Origin: Alphaproteobacteria bacterium | Lineage (GTDB): Bacteria; Pseudomonadota; Alphaproteobacteria; SHVZ01 | Direction: 5' to 3' | Length of the DNA stretch: 40,321 nucleotides | NCBI GenBank assembly: GCA_016869375.1 | Contig: VGEH01000026.1 | Location: 1-40,321 of the forward strand | Shown: piece by piece, positions 24,322-32,915 of the stretch | Layout: each line of letters opens with the position of its first letter | Numbering within the stretch: position 1 is the stretch's first letter | Notes under the pieces: generated by a model | What the model was told of the DNA's origin: nothing | What the model saw: the letters and a program-made list of their open reading frames with translations, nothing else | Databases searched by the model: none | Program-made: the position numbers and the translations under genes

Positions 24322-25179
24322 ATGAGCGATCCCAAGACGTTGGAGCTGCTGCAACGCATTGCCGAAGCGCTTGAACGGCGGTCTCCGCCGCCGCCCGCAG
24401 CACCCGATCTGGAAGGCTCCGACGGCTATGTCTGGCATGCCGAGAACGAGGCCCTCCAGCCGGTCAAGCGAGTAAATCGGGTGCCGATCGGTCTGCTTCA
24501 AGGCATCGACCGCCAACGCGACATCCTCCTCGACAACACACGGCGTTTCGCCGACGGCCTATCCGCGAACAACGCCCTCCTCTGGGGCGCGCGCGGCATG
24601 GGCAAGAGCTCGCTGGTCAAGTCGGTCCATGCCGAGGTCAACCGCCAGACGCCGGGGCGGCTGGTACTGGTCGAGATCCATCGCGAGGATATCCCGAGCC
24701 TGCCAAGGCTGCTCGGGCTCCTGCGCGCCCAGTCCAAGCGTGCCCTCCTCTTCTGCGACGACCTCTCTTTCGAGGCGGAGGACGGGAGCTACAAATCGCT
24801 GAAGGCGGTCCTCGAAGGCGGCGTCGAAGGCCGCCCGGACAATGTTCTGTTCTACGCCACCTCGAACCGACGGCACCTGATATCGCGGCAGATGATCGAG
24901 AACGAACGCTCGACCGCGATCAACCCGGGCGAAGCGGTCGAGGAAAAGGTCTCGCTCTCCGATCGCTTCGGTCTCTGGCTCGGCTTCCATGCCTGCGACC
25001 AGGACACCTACTTCGCCATGATCGAAGGCTATGCCGGCGCCTATGGCCTGGACGTGCCGATCGAGCAGCTCCGCCACGAGGCGAACGAGTGGTCGATCAC
25101 GCGCGGCGCGCGCTCCGGCCGTGTCGCCTGGCAATACATCCAGGATCTCGCCGGCCGGATCGGCAAGCGACTCGGATGA
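24322..25179 (+). CDS. DUF815 family AAA+-type ATP-binding protein
   Basis: The protein is 285 residues. A P-loop ALLWGARGMGKSSLVKSV and a Walker B ALLFCDDLSFEAED are clear, followed by FYATSNRRHLI (sensor 1-like) and GEAVEEKVSLSDRFGLWL, the signature stretch of DUF815. These ATPases are conserved next to yajC/secDF in alphaproteobacteria, but their role is not known. A frame stays open about 2 kb upstream only as antisense to secD, secF and yajC. The ATG at 24322 has AAGGA ten bases before it. Confidence 0.88.
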   Translation: MSDPKTLELLQRIAEALERRSPPPPAAPDLEGSDGYVWHAENEALQPVKRVNRVPIGLLQGIDRQRDILLDNTRRFADGLSANNALLWGARGMGKSSLVKSVHAEVNRQTPGRLVLVEIHREDIPSLPRLLGLLRAQSKRALLFCDDLSFEAEDGSYKSLKAVLEGGVEGRPDNVLFYATSNRRHLISRQMIENERSTAINPGEAVEEKVSLSDRFGLWLGFHACDQDTYFAMIEGYAGAYGLDVPIEQLRHEANEWSITRGARSGRVAWQYIQDLAGRIGKRLG

Positions 25180-25622
25180 TCGCCTTCGCGCCGGCGAGCG
25201 AGGCCGATTTCGAACGGCTGCTCGTCCTTCGCGGCGAGGTGATGCGCCCGCATCTGGAACGCCTCGGGCGCTACCACCCGGAACGGTCGCGCGCTCGTTT
25301 CCGTGAGGCCTTCAAGCCCGAGACGATGCGCTTGATCCTGGTCGATAACGCCTTTGCCGGCTGCGTGACCTTCGAGGCCAAGGGCGACCATATCGAGCTC
25401 GGCCAGTTCTATCTCGCGCCGCCTCGGCAGGGGCGCGGCCTGGGTGGCCGCGTGCTCGACATTCTCCTCGCCGAGGCAGACACGGCCCGGCTGCCGGTGC
25501 GGCTTCACGTCTTGAAGCTGAGCCCGGCCGCGCGCCTCTACGAACGCCACGGCTTCGTCAGGACGCATGAGGAGGAGTGGGACATTTTCTACGAGCGTCC
25601 GATCAAGGACCAGGGGCCCTGA
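25176..25622 (+). CDS. GNAT family N-acetyltransferase
   Basis: The protein is 148 residues. The acetyl-CoA-binding motif is RQGRGLGGRVLDILL, followed by HVLKLSPAARLYERHGFVRTHEEEW, the usual motif B with a catalytic or contact Tyr region. The substrate is unknown. The ATG overlaps the DUF815 stop as ATGA, so the pair is co-translated. It ends at a long two-way hairpin. Confidence 0.87.
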   Translation: MIAFAPASEADFERLLVLRGEVMRPHLERLGRYHPERSRARFREAFKPETMRLILVDNAFAGCVTFEAKGDHIELGQFYLAPPRQGRGLGGRVLDILLAEADTARLPVRLHVLKLSPAARLYERHGFVRTHEEEWDIFYERPIKDQGP

Positions 25623-25630
25623 GGAGCGCC

Positions 25631-25673
25631 GCGCCCCCTTCTCCCGCGCTAGCCAAGCGGGAAAAGGAGGCGC
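25631..25673. terminator. Bidirectional terminator-like hairpin between convergent genes
   Basis: The 17-bp arms (25631-25647 and 25657-25673) pair at 15 positions around a nine-base loop. Left-arm pyrimidine and right-arm purine tracts give partial T-rich flanks on each strand. It lies between the plus-strand GNAT gene and the minus-strand nlpD. Confidence 0.65.
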
Positions 25674-25700
25674 GACGTTCCCCCTCCAGACTCGTAAGCC

Positions 25701-26969
25701 CTAGCTCCGCTCCATGAGCGGACGCGGATCGACCGCATGAGCTCCCTGCCGCACCTGGAAGTGCACCTGCGGCCGCGCAACGGCACCGCTTTCGCCGACA
25801 GTGGCGATCACCTGGCCGCGCTTCACCTTGTCGCCACGCTTCACCAGAAGCTTGTCGTTGTGGGCATAGGTCGTGACGAAGCCGCCGGCGTGCTTGATCA
25901 GCACAAGGTTGCCGAAGCCCTTCAAATCGTCGCCGGCATAGGCGACGACGCCATTGTCGGCGGCGACGACCTTGTCGCCATGGCGAGCGGCAATATTGAG
26001 CCCGTCATTGCGCAGGCCACCCGGCTGCGGACCGTAGCTCGAGATCAGCTTGCCTCGGACCGGCCACTGGAAACTACGGCCGGAGCGCGGCGGCGGCTCC
26101 CCCAGGCTCGCTCTCGGGGACATCGACCGGGTCGCCACCTCGGACTCGGGATCGGCAGCCGCCTGCTTGGCCATTCCGGGAGGGAGGCGCAGGACATGCC
26201 GCTCCGGAGAGGGGGCGGTAGGCGCAGCGGCCGGGACCGGCGCGGGGGTGCTGACCTCGGCTTTGAAATTGGCCGGCAGCTTCAAGACCTGCCGCCCGGA
26301 TGACGCCACCGCAGCGACCGGCTTTTCAACAGCCTTGTGGACCTCGGCCGGAACGACCGGGGGCTTGAAGGCTTCGGCCTTCGCAGGCGCGAGGGCCTGT
26401 GCCTTCATCGGCTCGACCCTGAGCGTAGTGCCGGCCGTGGTCGGTTCGGGGCTCGACAACGCCACGGCATGGACCGAGCCGCGCGGCGCCGAGGCGACCG
26501 TTGCGTTCGAAATCGGCTCGGCCAAGGGGGCGACAACCGGAGCGGCCTTGACCGCCAGCGGCCTGGCATCGGGTTTCGAGCGCTCGATCACCGGCTTGGC
26601 CGAGGCCACGGCGATCTCAGGCGCCGCGACGCCCGGCAGTATCAGCTTCTGGCCTACCTGGACGCCATAGGGCGGCTTCAGGTTGTTGGCCTGGACGAGG
26701 GCGTTCATGGCGACGCCGTGTCGGCGGGCAATGCCCAATAGTGTCTCGCCGCGCTGAACGACGACGGTCGAACCGGATCTGGACGGCGCTTCGCGCAGGG
26801 CGACAGGCATCGACGACGGGTGCGGCGTCAGCCTGGCCGGCGCGACAGAGGCAACCGGCGCGGCCCGGGACCCGAACTGCTCCACCGGCGCTGGGGCGTC
26901 ATCACGCGGCGCACAGGCTGCAAGCAGCACTGCGATGAGAGGAGCCGCGAATCGGGTATGCCGAATCAT
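25701..26969 (-). CDS. nlpD: NlpD-like LysM/M23 lipoprotein, probable amidase activator
   Basis: The protein is 422 residues. It has a lipoprotein signal with lipobox LLAAC, a LysM domain (VVVQRGETLLGIARRHGVAMNAL...) and a 180-residue Ala/Pro/Val-rich linker. A C-terminal LytM/M23 domain follows, with GLNIAARHGDKVVAADNG, YAHNDKLLVKRGDKVKRGQ and VHFQVRQG. The first zinc motif lacks its His/Asp pair and the HxH reads QVH, so peptidase activity is unlikely. This is the state of NlpD/EnvC proteins, which activate AmiA/B/C amidases for daughter-cell separation. The surE-pcm-nlpD order supports the name. The upstream region carries a GANTC cluster. Confidence 0.9.
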   Translation of the reverse strand: MIRHTRFAAPLIAVLLAACAPRDDAPAPVEQFGSRAAPVASVAPARLTPHPSSMPVALREAPSRSGSTVVVQRGETLLGIARRHGVAMNALVQANNLKPPYGVQVGQKLILPGVAAPEIAVASAKPVIERSKPDARPLAVKAAPVVAPLAEPISNATVASAPRGSVHAVALSSPEPTTAGTTLRVEPMKAQALAPAKAEAFKPPVVPAEVHKAVEKPVAAVASSGRQVLKLPANFKAEVSTPAPVPAAAPTAPSPERHVLRLPPGMAKQAAADPESEVATRSMSPRASLGEPPPRSGRSFQWPVRGKLISSYGPQPGGLRNDGLNIAARHGDKVVAADNGVVAYAGDDLKGFGNLVLIKHAGGFVTTYAHNDKLLVKRGDKVKRGQVIATVGESGAVARPQVHFQVRQGAHAVDPRPLMERS

Positions 26970-27066
26970 TGCGGCTCCGCAATCTATGTGGATAAGGCGA
27001 ATCGTGCAAGAAATTCCGAATCGTCGATTCGAGACCCCCGAATCCTGGAATCGTCAGGTACGATTC
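26949..27066. promoter_or_regulatory. Cluster of eight GANTC (CcrM methylation) sites at the nlpD start
   Basis: GAATC occurs at 26949, 26963, 26999, 27018, 27040 and 27048, and GATTC at 27026 and 27062; all are GANTC. They span the first codons of nlpD, the intergenic region and the last codons of the upstream transporter gene. For DNA this GC-rich about one site per 300 bp is expected. Two sites form a 15-bp perfect inverted repeat (27017-27031), and four share the longer GAATCGT/ACGATTC form. Confidence 0.6.
26981..27009 (-). promoter_or_regulatory. Possible nlpD promoter inside the GANTC cluster
   Basis: On the minus strand TTGCAC (27004-27009) and TAGATT (26981-26986) are 17 bases apart. 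The predicted start of transcription would be only about five bases before the ATG at 26969, leaving out the GGAG ribosome site at 26975-26978. Either the message is nearly leaderless or the true promoter is a little further upstream. Confidence 0.3.
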
Positions 27067-27482
27067 GCGGGGGGCGCCGGCATTACGCGGTGGAGAAGCA
27101 TTCCGCCCACGAGCGCGAGGCAGAAGATCGCGGTCGGCGTACCGGCGAAGCCGATCGAGGCCACGGCCGGACCGGGGCAATAGCCGACCAGCCCCCAGCC
27201 GACCCCGAACATCGCCGCGCCGCCGAGCAGCCTGGCGTCGATCTGCGACGCGGTCGGCCACTGGAAGCTTTCGCCGAAGACCGGCTTCGCCCGCGGCCTT
27301 GCCAGGCCGTAGCCGATCGCGGTGACGCCGACCGCGCCGGCGAGGACAAAGACCAGGGTCGGGTCCCAGGCGCCGCCGGCGATATCGAGGAAGCCCAGGA
27401 CCCGCGCCGGATCGAGCATGCCCGACAGCGCGAGGCCGATGCCGAAGATGAGGCCGGCGATGGCGGCCGCGGCGATCTTCAT
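27054..27482 (-). CDS. YeeE/YedE family membrane protein (DUF6691-type half)
   Basis: The protein is 142 residues with about four helices. Conserved features are GLIFGIGLALSGMLDPARVLGFLD and GVGWGLVGYCPGPAV, where the Cys-Pro-Gly motif matches the thiosulfate/sulfur transporter family YeeE/YedE. It starts a base before the upstream partner's stop codon begins to clear (ATG at 27480-27482, partner stop at 27484). It probably pairs with that partner to make one pore for a sulfur species. Confidence 0.85.
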   Translation of the reverse strand: MKIAAAAIAGLIFGIGLALSGMLDPARVLGFLDIAGGAWDPTLVFVLAGAVGVTAIGYGLARPRAKPVFGESFQWPTASQIDARLLGGAAMFGVGWGLVGYCPGPAVASIGFAGTPTAIFCLALVGGMLLHRVMPAPPANRT

Positions 27483-27483
27483 A

Positions 27484-27906
27484 TCAGCCTCCGACGTGAC
27501 GAATGAGGAAGACGGTCGCCATCGCCGTCGCGACGAAGGTCGCGGTCGCGGCAAGCGATCGTGGCGAGAGACGCGCGAGGCCGCAGACCCCGTGGCCGCT
27601 GGTACAGCCCCTTCCGAGCCGAGTCCCGAACCCGACCAGGACGCCGGCAATGACGATCTCCGGCAGCGGCGGTAGTACGGGGCGCGGGAGGGTCCCGCCG
27701 ACGAAGGCGAAGACGATCGGCCCGAAGATCAGCCCGACCAGGAATGCGGTACGCCAGTCGCGTTCGGGGCCGGGCGCCGCGATGGCGTTGGCAAGAATGC
27801 CGCTGACGCCGGCGATGCGGCCGTTGAGCCAGAGCAACAGCGTTGCGGCGAGGCCGATCAGCGCTCCGCCTATGAGTGCGGTCATCGGATCGTAGGTTGC
27901 GATCAC
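27484..27906 (-). CDS. YeeE/YedE family membrane protein (first half)
   Basis: The protein is 140 residues with about four helices. It has GGALIGLAATLLLWLNGRIAGVSGIL at the start and GFGTRLGRGCTSGHGVCGLARLSPRS, the family's Cys-containing selectivity motif. It forms a tandem pair with the next gene, as in many proteobacteria where the two halves of YeeE/YedE are split. Such pairs often stand next to sulfur-handling genes; here they sit inside the pcm-nlpD interval instead. Its ATG overlaps the GNAT stop as ATGA. Confidence 0.87.
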   Translation of the reverse strand: MIATYDPMTALIGGALIGLAATLLLWLNGRIAGVSGILANAIAAPGPERDWRTAFLVGLIFGPIVFAFVGGTLPRPVLPPLPEIVIAGVLVGFGTRLGRGCTSGHGVCGLARLSPRSLAATATFVATAMATVFLIRHVGG

Positions 27907-28469
27907 GGAGTCCCCCTTGTCTCTTGTCCGGAAAGCATACCCCGCCCCGGTTCGAGGATCATGTAGACGGAACGCCCATCCGGGGTATCGATCTCGCCTG
28001 CTCGACGAAACCCCGCCTTCTCGTAGACGCGGATCGCGGCGGCGTTGTCCGGCGCCGGGTCAATGTGAAGCCGCGCCGCATCTGGCAGCGCCGAGAGGTG
28101 GCCTACCGCAAGGCGAACGACGCGCGTCCCGAGGCCACGGCCGATCAGCTCCGGCGGTCCGATGAAGAGATCGAGGCCATAAGTCTCGCGCGGCAGGTTC
28201 CGCGCCGCCCAGAACGCGTCGGGGTTGGCGTGGTAGATCTGCAGGTAGCCGACTGGCCGGCCGCTTTCGACAATCAGATACGGCGCGACAAGCGCGTCGG
28301 CCATGTGCACGACGATCGATGCCATGCCCTCGTCCGGAGAACTCCAGACACGCCGCACATGCGGCTGCTCGAGCCAACCGCGGATCCGAGGAAGGTCGCG
28401 TTCCGTCAGCGTCTGAAGCGCGAGAGCCGGATCGTCGGCCGAGGCGATCCGCACCGGCCGGAACCTCAC
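27903..28469 (-). CDS. GNAT family N-acetyltransferase (AAC(6')-like fold)
   Basis: The protein is 188 residues. It resembles the Acetyltransf_8 branch that includes aminoglycoside 6'-acetyltransferases and lysine/siderophore acetyltransferases: LTERDLPRIRGWLEQPHVRRVW at the start, GRPVGYLQIY in the middle, LDLFIGPPELIGRGLGTRVV with the acetyl-CoA motif, and AIRVYEKAGFRRAGE near the end. The true substrate is unknown, and resistance should not be assumed. A GTG at 28467-28469 overlaps the pcm stop as GTGA and is taken as the start. Confidence 0.85.
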   Translation of the reverse strand: MRFRPVRIASADDPALALQTLTERDLPRIRGWLEQPHVRRVWSSPDEGMASIVVHMADALVAPYLIVESGRPVGYLQIYHANPDAFWAARNLPRETYGLDLFIGPPELIGRGLGTRVVRLAVGHLSALPDAARLHIDPAPDNAAAIRVYEKAGFRRAGEIDTPDGRSVYMILEPGRGMLSGQETRGTP

Positions 28470-29110
28470 GATGCCGCCGGCACCGCACCGGCGACCAGGG
28501 GCACGAAGCGTACCTGGCCTTTCCGGTCCTCGCGGAAGCCCTTTCCCTCTCGCGTGACCTTGTAGATCCACTGGTCGGCGACCGAGGTTCCGATCGGCAC
28601 GATCATGATGCCGCCGTCATCGAGCTGATCGGCGAGCGTCGCCGGCATCTCTGGCGCGGCCGCCGTCACCAGGATCCGCGGGAACGGCGCCTGTTCCGGC
28701 AGGCCGCGCGTGCCGTCGGTGCAGAGCGCGGTGACGTTGTGGCATTTGAGCTGCGCCAGCCGCGTCTCGGCTTCGAGAATGAGCTCGCGATGGCGCTCGA
28801 TCGTGTAGACGCGGCGGAAGAGCTGGCAAAGGACGGCTGTCTGATAGCCGGATCCGGTGCCGATCTCGAGCACGCGCAGACGCTTGTCGGGTTCCAGCAA
28901 CTCGGTCATCAAGGCGACGATTAGGGGCTGGCTGATCGTCTGGCTGCACGAGATCGGCAGGGCCGTGTTCTCGTAGGCCTGATCCTGGAAGGCCTCGGGC
29001 ACGAACAGCTCGCGCGGGATGCGCTCGATCGCGGAGAGGACCCTTGTGTCGGTGACGCCGGCGCGACGAAGGTCCAGGACAAGCCGGATCTTGCGCGCCG
29101 CCTGGGTCAA
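28466..29110 (-). CDS. pcm: Protein-L-isoaspartate O-methyltransferase
   Basis: The protein is 214 residues. It repairs L-isoaspartyl damage in proteins using SAM. Family motifs are RVLSAIERIPRELFVPEAF, ALPISCSQTISQPLIVALM (the usual GQTISQP with SC in place of G) and VLEIGTGSGYQTAVL. The likely start is a TTG at 29108-29110 that overlaps the surE stop as TTGA. The frame is open further upstream only as antisense or out-of-phase sequence of surE. The surE-pcm pair is ancient and widespread. Confidence 0.92.
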   Translation of the reverse strand: MTQAARKIRLVLDLRRAGVTDTRVLSAIERIPRELFVPEAFQDQAYENTALPISCSQTISQPLIVALMTELLEPDKRLRVLEIGTGSGYQTAVLCQLFRRVYTIERHRELILEAETRLAQLKCHNVTALCTDGTRGLPEQAPFPRILVTAAAPEMPATLADQLDDGGIMIVPIGTSVADQWIYKVTREGKGFREDRKGQVRFVPLVAGAVPAAS

Positions 29111-29898
29111 CCGATGACCCGCTTGAGCGCCGTGAGCGCCGGCTTGCTCGTCATATTGATGCCGATCGGCGTCACCGAGATATACCCCGAGATCACTGTC
29201 GCCAGGTCGGTCCCCTTCGCCGGGACTCGGCCCTGCCTTGTGTCGCCCAGCCAAAAGTAGGGCACGCCGCGCGGATCGCGGCTCTGCAAGATGGTGTCGC
29301 CGATCTTCCGCTTGCCCTGACGCGCGGACTTCACACCGAGCACCTTCGACGGATCGCTGACATGCGGGAAGTTCACGTTCATCAGCACGTCCGACGGCCA
29401 GCCGATCTTCACCAGCTTCTTGATGATGTCGGCGGTGTGCTTCTCGGCTGTCGGCCAATGCGCCTTCTGTCCCCAGGGAACCGAGAGGCTGAGCGCGATC
29501 GCCGGCACGCCGAGCAGGATCGCTTCCATCGCCGCGGCGACGGTCCCCGAGTAATGAACGTCCTCACCGAGATTGGCGCCGCGATTGATACCCGAGAGCA
29601 CCAGTGTCGGCCGCCCGTCCTTCAGCAGGTGGTTGATCGCCAGCAGCACGCAGTCGGTCGGCGTCCCGTCGCAGGCATAGCGCTTGTTGGAGACCTTCCG
29701 CATGCGGATCGGCACGCGCAGGCTGAGCGAGTGTCCCGCGCCCGAATTCTCGTGCTCCGGGGCCATCACCCAGACGTCCTTGCTGAGCTTCCGCGCCACC
29801 TTCTCGAGGATCTTGAGGCCGGGGGCGTGAATGCCGTCGTCGTTGGAGATCAGTATCCGCGCCTTGGCGAGATCCATCGGAAAAGCTGACTTAGCCAT
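29107..29898 (-). CDS. surE: 5'/3'-nucleotidase SurE
   Basis: The protein is 263 residues. It dephosphorylates nucleoside monophosphates and short polyphosphate. The metal-binding [13 protein letters not shown] near the start, the [15 protein letters not shown] loop and [21 protein letters not shown] are all intact. The ATG lies inside the last codons of serS (8-base overlap). An in-frame ATG at 29877 would remove seven residues. Confidence 0.95.
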   Translation of the reverse strand: MAKSAFPMDLAKARILISNDDGIHAPGLKILEKVARKLSKDVWVMAPEHENSGAGHSLSLRVPIRMRKVSNKRYACDGTPTDCVLLAINHLLKDGRPTLVLSGINRGANLGEDVHYSGTVAAAMEAILLGVPAIALSLSVPWGQKAHWPTAEKHTADIIKKLVKIGWPSDVLMNVNFPHVSDPSKVLGVKSARQGKRKIGDTILQSRDPRGVPYFWLGDTRQGRVPAKGTDLATVISGYISVTPIGINMTSKPALTALKRVIG

Positions 29899-31168
29899 TG
29901 CTGCGGATCGTCTCCATGCCGCCGAGATAGGGTCTGAGCGCCGGCGGCACGGCGACGGAGCCGTCCTCCTGCTGATAGTTCTCGAGGACCGCGATCAGAG
30001 TACGCCCGACCGCCAGCCCCGACCCGTTGAGCGTGTGCACCAGGCGCGTCTGCTTGTCGCCCTGTCCCTTGAAACGCGCCTTCATGCGACGAGCCTGGAA
30101 TTCGCCGCAGTTCGAGCAGGAGGAGATCTCGCGGTACCTCCCCTGACCTGGCAGCCAGACCTCGAGATCGTAGGTCTTGCGTGCAGCGAAGCCCATATCG
30201 CCGGTGCAGAGCAGCATGACACGGTATGGCAGGCCAAGACGCTGCAACACGGTCTCCGCCGCCTTGGTCATGCGCTCGTGCTCTTCCTCCGACTTCTCGG
30301 GATGCGCGATCGACACGAGCTCGACCTTGTTGAACTGGTGCTGTCGAAGCATGCCGCGCGTGTCCTTGCCGGCCGCCCCTGCTTCCGAGCGGAAACAAGG
30401 CGTGAAGGCTGTGACCCGGATCGGCAGCTCCTTCTCGTCGAGGATCCGGTCCGCGGCGAGGTTGGTCAGCGGCACTTCCGCGGTCGGGATCAGCCAGAAG
30501 CCGTCGGTGGTGCGGAACATGTCTTCGGCCGCCTTCGGCAGGTTACCGGTGCCGTAGGGCACGTGATCGCGCACCAGGAGCGGCGGCGCGGTTTCGGTGT
30601 AGCCGAACTCGCCCGTATGGATGTCGAGCATGAACGCCGCGAGTGCCCGCTCCATGCGCGCCAACGCGCCGCGCAGGATGACGAAGCGCGCGCCGGAGAG
30701 CCGCGACGCGGCTTCGAAATCCATCAGCCCGAGGCCCTCACCGACATCGAAATGCTCCTTCGGCGTGAAGGCGAAATTCCGGCGCTCGCCGACGGTACGG
30801 ATGCAGGCGTTGGCCTCTTCGTCCTTTCCATCCGGCACATCCGCCGCCGGCAGGTTCGGGATGATGGCGAGAAGCCGCTCCAGCTCCTCGCTCAGCGCCT
30901 TGTCCTCGGCTTCGAGCGCCGGCACGCGATCCTTGATGGCGGCGATCTCCGCCATCAGCGCATCGGCATTGCCGCCCTCGCGCTTGAGCTTGCCGATCTC
31001 CTTCGAGGCCTCGTTGCGGCGCGCCTGGAGCGTCTGCAGCTCGGTCTGCACCTGGCGGCGCTTCACGTCGAATTCGAGCAGGCGCGACGACGACGCCTCG
31101 AGGCCACGGCGCTTAAGCGCGCGGTCGAAGGCGGCGGGGTCGTCGCGGAGCTGCTTGAGATCAATCAT
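29891..31168 (-). CDS. serS: Seryl-tRNA synthetase
   Basis: The protein is 425 residues. It has an N-terminal antiparallel coiled coil (about residues 30-100) that grips the long arm of tRNA-Ser. The class II core follows, with motif 2 as [21 protein letters not shown] and motif 3 as [18 protein letters not shown]. It also charges tRNA-Sec where present. The ATG at 31166-31168 begins the canonical [11 protein letters not shown]. An upstream extension of the frame in the tatC region is spurious. It lies about 60 bp after tatC. Confidence 0.96.
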   Translation of the reverse strand: MIDLKQLRDDPAAFDRALKRRGLEASSSRLLEFDVKRRQVQTELQTLQARRNEASKEIGKLKREGGNADALMAEIAAIKDRVPALEAEDKALSEELERLLAIIPNLPAADVPDGKDEEANACIRTVGERRNFAFTPKEHFDVGEGLGLMDFEAASRLSGARFVILRGALARMERALAAFMLDIHTGEFGYTETAPPLLVRDHVPYGTGNLPKAAEDMFRTTDGFWLIPTAEVPLTNLAADRILDEKELPIRVTAFTPCFRSEAGAAGKDTRGMLRQHQFNKVELVSIAHPEKSEEEHERMTKAAETVLQRLGLPYRVMLLCTGDMGFAARKTYDLEVWLPGQGRYREISSCSNCGEFQARRMKARFKGQGDKQTRLVHTLNGSGLAVGRTLIAVLENYQQEDGSVAVPPALRPYLGGMETIRSNG

Positions 31169-31227
31169 GGCCGGACCATCGGCTAAACGAATTGGGCGCC
31201 CGTTATAGGGGCAGCGCCGCCGACGGT

Positions 31228-32037
31228 CTAGGCCGACTCGGCCTTCTCCGCCGCAGCCTGTTCCTCGGCCTCGCGCTGGGCCTTCTGCCTCTCGATCAGC
31301 CGGGCGCAGAGGATCGAAATCTCGTAGAGGATGATGATCGGAACCGCGAGGCCGACCTGGCTGATCACGTCGGGCGGCGTCAGGATCGCGGCGGCGACGA
31401 AGGCGAGCACGATTGCGTAGCGCCGTTTTTCCGCCAACCCCTTGGCGGTGACCATTCCTACCCGCGCCATCAGGGTCAGCAGCACCGGCAGCTCGAAGGC
31501 GAGGCCGAAGGCGAAGATCAGCTGCATGACCAGCGACAGGTATTGGTCGACCTTGGCCTCGAGCTGGATCGGAAGCTCTCCCGGCCCGCCCGGAGACTCG
31601 AAGGAGAGGAAGAATTTCCACGCCATCGGGATGATGAAGTAGTAGACGAGCGCACCGCCCAGGAAGAACAGCACCGGTGTCGCCACCAGGAACGGCAGGA
31701 AGGCCTTGCGCTCCTGCTTGTAGAGGCCGGGGGCGATGAACATCCAGAGCTGACCCGCGACGATCGGGAAGCTGACGAAGGCGGCGGCGAAGAAGGCGAC
31801 CTTCAGGTAGGTGAAGAACGCCTCGTGCAGCGCCGTGTAGATCAGCCGCCGGCTCTCGCCGTGGAAGGCTTCGGCGAGCGGGTGCGTCAGGAAGGCGAAA
31901 ATGTACTCGGCGACGGCATAGCAGCCGATGAAGCAGATGATGAAAGCGATGAAGGACTTGATCATGCGGCCGCGCAGCTCGAGCAGATGGTCGAGCAGCG
32001 GCATCTTCGAGTCGTCGATGTCTCCTTTGTCGCTCAT
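31228..32037 (-). CDS. tatC: Sec-independent protein translocase TatC
   Basis: The protein is 269 residues with six membrane helices. It begins with the conserved [14 protein letters not shown] segment that binds twin-arginine signal peptides. Later, [23 protein letters not shown] and [11 protein letters not shown] are hallmark stretches, the second with the membrane-buried Glu. It is the receptor core of the Tat system for folded proteins. The tail after residue 250 is Ala/Glu-rich. Confidence 0.96.
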   Translation of the reverse strand: MSDKGDIDDSKMPLLDHLLELRGRMIKSFIAFIICFIGCYAVAEYIFAFLTHPLAEAFHGESRRLIYTALHEAFFTYLKVAFFAAAFVSFPIVAGQLWMFIAPGLYKQERKAFLPFLVATPVLFFLGGALVYYFIIPMAWKFFLSFESPGGPGELPIQLEAKVDQYLSLVMQLIFAFGLAFELPVLLTLMARVGMVTAKGLAEKRRYAIVLAFVAAAILTPPDVISQVGLAVPIIILYEISILCARLIERQKAQREAEEQAAAEKAESA

Positions 32038-32042
32038 CGACG

Positions 32043-32510
32043 TCAGGCAGCCGGCTTGGTCTGGGTGGGCTCAGGCGCCGGCGCCGCGAGCTCCGGAAGC
32101 GGAGCCGGCGCTTCCGTCGTCGCCGGCAGCGAGGTGCTCTCGACCGGCGCCGGCGGACCGGCCGGCTCGAGGCTCGGCGGGGTCGAGAAGGCTTCCGGCG
32201 CCTGCAGCGCCTTCTCGATATCGCCGGTCAGTTCGACCGACTTCTTCACCTCGCCGATGGTGTTGTCGGCCATCTTGGTGACGTCGTCGACAACGCTCGA
32301 TGTCGCCTGCTCGACCTGCTTTCGCACGTCAGCGAGCTCGGCCTCGCGCACCATCTCGTCGACGCCGCGCTGGAACTCTCCCGCCATCTCGCGGGCCTTC
32401 CGTACCCACTGGGCTACGGTCTTGATGGCGTTCGGCAGATCTTTCGGCCCAATGACGACCACCGCCACTGCGGCGATCACTATGATTTCCTGCCAGCTGA
32501 CGTCGATCAT
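32043..32510 (-). CDS. tatB: Sec-independent protein translocase TatB
   Basis: The protein is 155 residues. A short N-terminal helix ([28 protein letters not shown], shown in part by the GPKDLP hinge) is followed by a long amphipathic helix and an Ala/Pro-rich tail ending near TKPAA. TatB forms the signal-peptide receptor with TatC. It lies between tatA and tatC as usual. Confidence 0.94.
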   Translation of the reverse strand: MIDVSWQEIIVIAAVAVVVIGPKDLPNAIKTVAQWVRKAREMAGEFQRGVDEMVREAELADVRKQVEQATSSVVDDVTKMADNTIGEVKKSVELTGDIEKALQAPEAFSTPPSLEPAGPPAPVESTSLPATTEAPAPLPELAAPAPEPTQTKPAA

Positions 32511-32559
32511 GCGAGGTCTGGCCCGTCCTTAAGGCCCGGGCGAAGCCAAAAAAGCGCGC

Positions 32560-32814
32560 TTAGGCGCGCGGCGTGGTCTGGGCGCCGGTCGAGGTCGTCT
32601 GCCCCTGCGGCTGGCTCTCGGTCGAAGCGTTGATCTGGCCTGCGGGCGGGGCGGGCTGGCCGTCCTTCACCTCCTCCTCGTTCAGGCCTTTCTTGAACGA
32701 CTTCAGGCCCTTGCCGAAATCGCCCATCAGCTTCGAAATCTTGCCGCCGCCGCCGAAGAGAAGAAGCACGACGGCAAGGACGATCAGCCAGTGCCAAATG
32801 CTCAGTGTACCCAT
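32560..32814 (-). CDS. tatA: Sec-independent protein translocase TatA
   Basis: The protein is 84 residues. It has one N-terminal helix ([18 protein letters not shown]), the [21 protein letters not shown] amphipathic segment and a Gln/Thr/Pro-rich tail. TatA assembles into the pore stage of the Tat pathway. AGGAG lies six bases before the ATG. It is the first gene of tatABC in the transcription direction. Confidence 0.95.
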   Translation of the reverse strand: MGTLSIWHWLIVLAVVLLLFGGGGKISKLMGDFGKGLKSFKKGLNEEEVKDGQPAPPAGQINASTESQPQGQTTSTGAQTTPRA

Positions 32815-32853
32815 GGAAAACTCCTGTTCCTTGCCGTGCCGTGAGGCGCGCGG

Positions 32854-32882
32854 ATCATGGCAAAAGCCCTCCGCGCTATCAA
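32854..32882 (-). promoter_or_regulatory. Weak candidate tatA promoter
   Basis: On the minus strand TTGATA (32877-32882) and CATGAT (32854-32859) are 17 bases apart, placed 40 bp before the tatA ATG. The -10 element is a poor match. Confidence 0.3.
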
Positions 32883-32902
32883 CCGGCGCCTGTTCCCCTT
32901 AG

Positions 32903-32913
32903 GTACTAAGTAC
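32903..32913. repeat. Perfect 11-bp palindrome in the tatA upstream gap
   Basis: GTACT and AGTAC arms flank a single A, ending two bases before the stop codon of the ABC ATPase gene. It may be a small operator for the tat genes or chance. Confidence 0.25.
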
Positions 32914-32915
32914 GC

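Noticed and set aside
27903-28469. Aminoglycoside resistance gene
   Set aside because: The fold branch includes AAC(6') enzymes, but it also includes many housekeeping acetyltransferases, and there is no resistance context. Only a generic GNAT call is supported.
29831-31186. 451-codon plus-strand frame
   Set aside because: It is the antisense shadow of serS in GC-rich DNA; it has no recognisable features.
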